A stretch of 36,181 nucleotides of DNA from Deltaproteobacteria bacterium (GTDB lineage: Bacteria; Desulfobacterota; Desulfomonilia; UBA1062): the NCBI GenBank assembly GCA_021372395.1, contig JAJFUP010000046.1, forward strand, positions 1 to 36,181, read 5' to 3'. The notes beneath the pieces are model-generated. The model did not search any database. It was given only the letters and a program-made list of their open reading frames with translations, and was not told where the DNA came from. Positions 34,533 through 36,181 of the stretch are shown one piece after another; the stretch's first letter is position 1, and every line of letters begins with the position of its first letter. The translations under genes were made by a program, and so were the position numbers.

Positions 34533-35354
34533 TCAGGGCTCAAAGCTGCGCGCATCGTTCAGGCATTCATCACCGAACAGGATCTCGGAGCCGTTCGTGA
34601 TGACCTCATGGATGAACTCGACGAGGTTCGCCCTTTCATACTCCCAGTACATGACGCAATCTTCATGAGCACAGTGGTGCGGATGACCGGGGTCTTCGTG
34701 GTCCGAGACCATCGGCACCCCGCTGTTCACGAGGCCCAGTGAGTGCCCGAGCTCATGGACGAGGGTCACCTGCTCTATGAACGGGTCATCGGAGGGCGAG
34801 GAACTCGATGCGGTGATAACGTCCTGGAAAACGGCGACCACCGACGTTCCCCCGATGGCTATCCCGATTGCATTCGAATCGACTCCCCCCTGATCCATAA
34901 AATTCCCCCTCACGAAGAGCACGTAGAAGTCGGCGTTGTTGGGGGTCTGGGGAAGATCCCATGTGTCTCGTGCCAGGTTCATGATCTGGGTGGCTGTCCA
35001 GGTCATCTGGTCCTGTGCGGGGATCTGTTCCATGTCCTGGATGTCTTTGGGGACGGAGATCTCCGGCTCGGTGAATCGCCCTTGGAAAAGGGCATTCATA
35101 TTGTTTTCGAACACCGACCAGTACTTGACATTGTTCGGTGTAGCTCCGGTGAAGGGTTCCACCCCGGGTTCATAGGCCACATGAACGGTGATGGATATCA
35201 CGATGGAGTAGAGCGCCGGCAGGTTCAGCGCCATAGGGTCCTGCTGCGTCTCCTGTACGCTCTCGGTTTCCGGGAGGCACCCGGCCGGGGCAAGAAGGAA
35301 GCCGGACAGCAGGTACAGGAAAAGGCACCTTGGGAAATACGAACCCAGTTTCAT
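34533..35354 (-). CDS. Metzincin-like zinc metallopeptidase, predicted lipoprotein
   Basis: A 273-residue exported protein with a signal sequence (about 8-25) ending LLAPAGC (Cys26), a loose lipobox. The zinc motif is HELGHSLGLVN (H200 to N210): HExxHxxG fits the metzincin pattern, but the third ligand position, normally His or Asp, is Asn. A Met-turn-like CVM (233-235) follows after a His/Asp-rich loop (D218, H219, H224, H226, H227, H230), which may supply the missing ligand. This arrangement differs from archaemetzincin, which has HExxHxxGxxH. AAGGA lies six bases ahead of the ATG. Substrate unknown. Confidence 0.75.
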   Translation of the reverse strand: MKLGSYFPRCLFLYLLSGFLLAPAGCLPETESVQETQQDPMALNLPALYSIVISITVHVAYEPGVEPFTGATPNNVKYWSVFENNMNALFQGRFTEPEISVPKDIQDMEQIPAQDQMTWTATQIMNLARDTWDLPQTPNNADFYVLFVRGNFMDQGGVDSNAIGIAIGGTSVVAVFQDVITASSSSPSDDPFIEQVTLVHELGHSLGLVNSGVPMVSDHEDPGHPHHCAHEDCVMYWEYERANLVEFIHEVITNGSEILFGDECLNDARSFEP

Positions 35355-35683
35355 TCATGATCCTTTTCTTTTTGACGTTGCCTTGCTTTTCGATACAGGA
35401 CGCAAAAAAACGACCGTCCCCATGTCACTCCATATTCAGGAGATAATACGAAGAGGCAAGGAGAAGTCCAGGCCCGTTTCCCTTTCCACGAGATGAGAGC
35501 GGGGCGCCTCGTGAATTCCCAAGGCCTTCGCGTCATGGTTCAGAGCGGGTGATCCGCCGGGGGAGATTCACGTTTCACACCTGACAGGCGAGCCTGCTGC
35601 CCCTGCCTGTCAGGTGTGAAACGGTAACGCATGATCATCAGGCATTCACGACAGGCGGCGAAGAATGCACAGGAAAGCCTGGC
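35355..35683. other. Gap between the metzincin-like lipoprotein and the 57-residue gene
   Basis: About 330 bases with no gene seen. It contains a long perfect inverted repeat, described separately. Confidence 0.45.
35571..35623. repeat. Perfect 19-bp inverted repeat with 15-base loop
   Basis: Arms 35571-35589 and 35605-35623 are exact reverse complements (CGTTTCACACCTGACAGGC and partner). It lies 60 bases downstream of the 57-residue gene on the minus strand. No T-run follows on that strand, so it is not a classical terminator. Arm sequence differs from the repeat at 1235-1287. Confidence 0.8.
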
Positions 35684-35857
35684 TCAACCTTTCAGCCGGT
35701 CGATCATGTCCTTCATGAATGCCTCCCGTTCCTTGAGACATCTGCGGAACTCCCGGTCGTCGGTGTTGATGATCTCGATGCGCAATGCAGGGTAGTACCT
35801 CTCGAGGACTTCCAGGAGCAACTTTTCTTCCTCAGGTGTCAAACTCAGCTTCGACAT
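35684..35857 (-). CDS. Unknown 57-residue protein
   Basis: A small charged helical protein: MSKLSLTPEEEKLLLEVLE at the N-terminus, then RYYPALRIEIINTDDREFRRC and a second helix ending DRLKG. AAGGAG lies seven bases ahead of the ATG. It looks like a two-helix domain with one Cys; a protein of this kind (short, E/L-rich) is often seen in operons of anaerobic bacteria, but I do not recognise a named family. Its stop is followed by the 19-bp inverted repeat. Confidence 0.72.
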   Translation of the reverse strand: MSKLSLTPEEEKLLLEVLERYYPALRIEIINTDDREFRRCLKEREAFMKDMIDRLKG

Positions 35858-35927
35858 GGCCATTCTCCTTTCCGATCCGATAAAACCACGTCCCTTTTGA
35901 CAGACCCAAAGGATAAAGATCGACCTG

Positions 35928-36176
35928 CTACACCTTCAGTTTCTCCTTCGTGGCACCGGTCGGGTAAACGGGAAAGATCTCGAACTTCATGACATCCCGC
36001 CATGGGGCCCGGGCAGCGATGAGCCCCTTGGCATCCGCCTCGACCACATAGATAGTCCGACGGCCCTGCAGGTCGTAAAACTCGGAGATCACCGCCACGT
36101 CTTCAGGCCACTTCCAGTAAACGCTCCTTGTCCTGACTTCATTTTCATCCTCTGGTTCCCAGGTACAGATCATCAT
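35928..36176 (-). CDS. DUF3303-like small protein
   Basis: An 82-residue protein opening MMICTWEPEDENEVRTRS and ending with FEIFPVYPTG, which recalls DUF3303 (ferredoxin-like fold) proteins: a first strand with Trp, a middle RTIYVVEADAKGL strand and a final PVYP. The start at 36176 or 36173 is near the window edge, so the ribosome site and any further N-terminal residues cannot be seen. It is followed, 70 bases downstream, by the 57-residue gene, with which it may share a transcript. Function unknown. Confidence 0.6.
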   Translation of the reverse strand: MMICTWEPEDENEVRTRSVYWKWPEDVAVISEFYDLQGRRTIYVVEADAKGLIAARAPWRDVMKFEIFPVYPTGATKEKLKV

Positions 36177-36181
36177 GAACA

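Noticed and set aside
1-36181. CRISPR arrays, insertion sequences, integrases or phage genes
   Set aside because: No direct-repeat array, transposase or integrase motif was seen; the two long inverted repeats have no transposase between or beside them.

Overview
The window is a stretch of GC-rich bacterial chromosome with the style of an anaerobic Deltaproteobacterium (Desulfobacterota, for example a syntroph or metal/sulfur reducer). This is an inference from three things: a B12-dependent class II ribonucleotide reductase, a very large multiheme c-type/b-type cytochrome fusion of the kind seen in Geobacter and relatives, and Gram-negative envelope genes (a HlyD-type export system and HtrA). 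I see no phage, insertion sequence, CRISPR array, rRNA or tRNA.

Layout. 1-6650: the 3' part of nrdJ (with an apparent frameshift near its visible 5' end), a secreted M23 peptidase, a CDF metal exporter, a nitroreductase, a universal stress protein and an M24 peptidase-like protein with altered metal ligands. 6666-12069 (minus strand): a six-gene export operon in the order TetR regulator, HlyD adaptor, two ABC ATPases and two ABC-2 permeases. Genes from the adaptor onward overlap or nearly touch, and a TetR-type palindrome lies at its head. It matches the CecR/YbhGFSR arrangement with the two ATPase halves as separate genes. 12120-12583 is gene-free and holds an orphan rho-independent terminator preceded by a promoter-like pair, a small-RNA candidate. 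12584-16186: an acyltransferase, Tex and an HU protein.

16364-19093 (minus strand) is the most striking gene: one polypeptide with 19 CXXCH haem-binding motifs in the periplasm followed by a formate-dehydrogenase-gamma/cytochrome b561-like membrane domain. I read it as an enlarged CbcL-like menaquinol dehydrogenase that sends electrons into the periplasm. It contains a duplicated four-haem module.

19740-29171: acyl-CoA synthetase, release factor 3, a membrane diguanylate cyclase with an inhibitory site, a 14-helix-type MFS exporter, a DUF3108 protein and a lipoprotein form of HtrA. 29406-36181 is richer in small and unfamiliar genes: a 33-residue lysine-rich protein, a hairpin-rich leader, a small ferredoxin-fold protein beside a DJ-1/PfpI protein, a BioB-like radical SAM enzyme preceded by a small gene split at an A8 tract, two unknown membrane or secreted proteins, a hotdog thioesterase-like protein, a metzincin-like lipoprotein whose third zinc ligand position is Asn, a 57-residue protein and a DUF3303-like protein. 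Two long perfect inverted repeats (21 bp at 1235-1287 and 19 bp at 35571-35623) lie in gene-free stretches.

Most genes look like single-gene units separated by convergent or divergent gaps. The clear operon is the export system. All function calls rest on motifs read by eye; no database search was possible.
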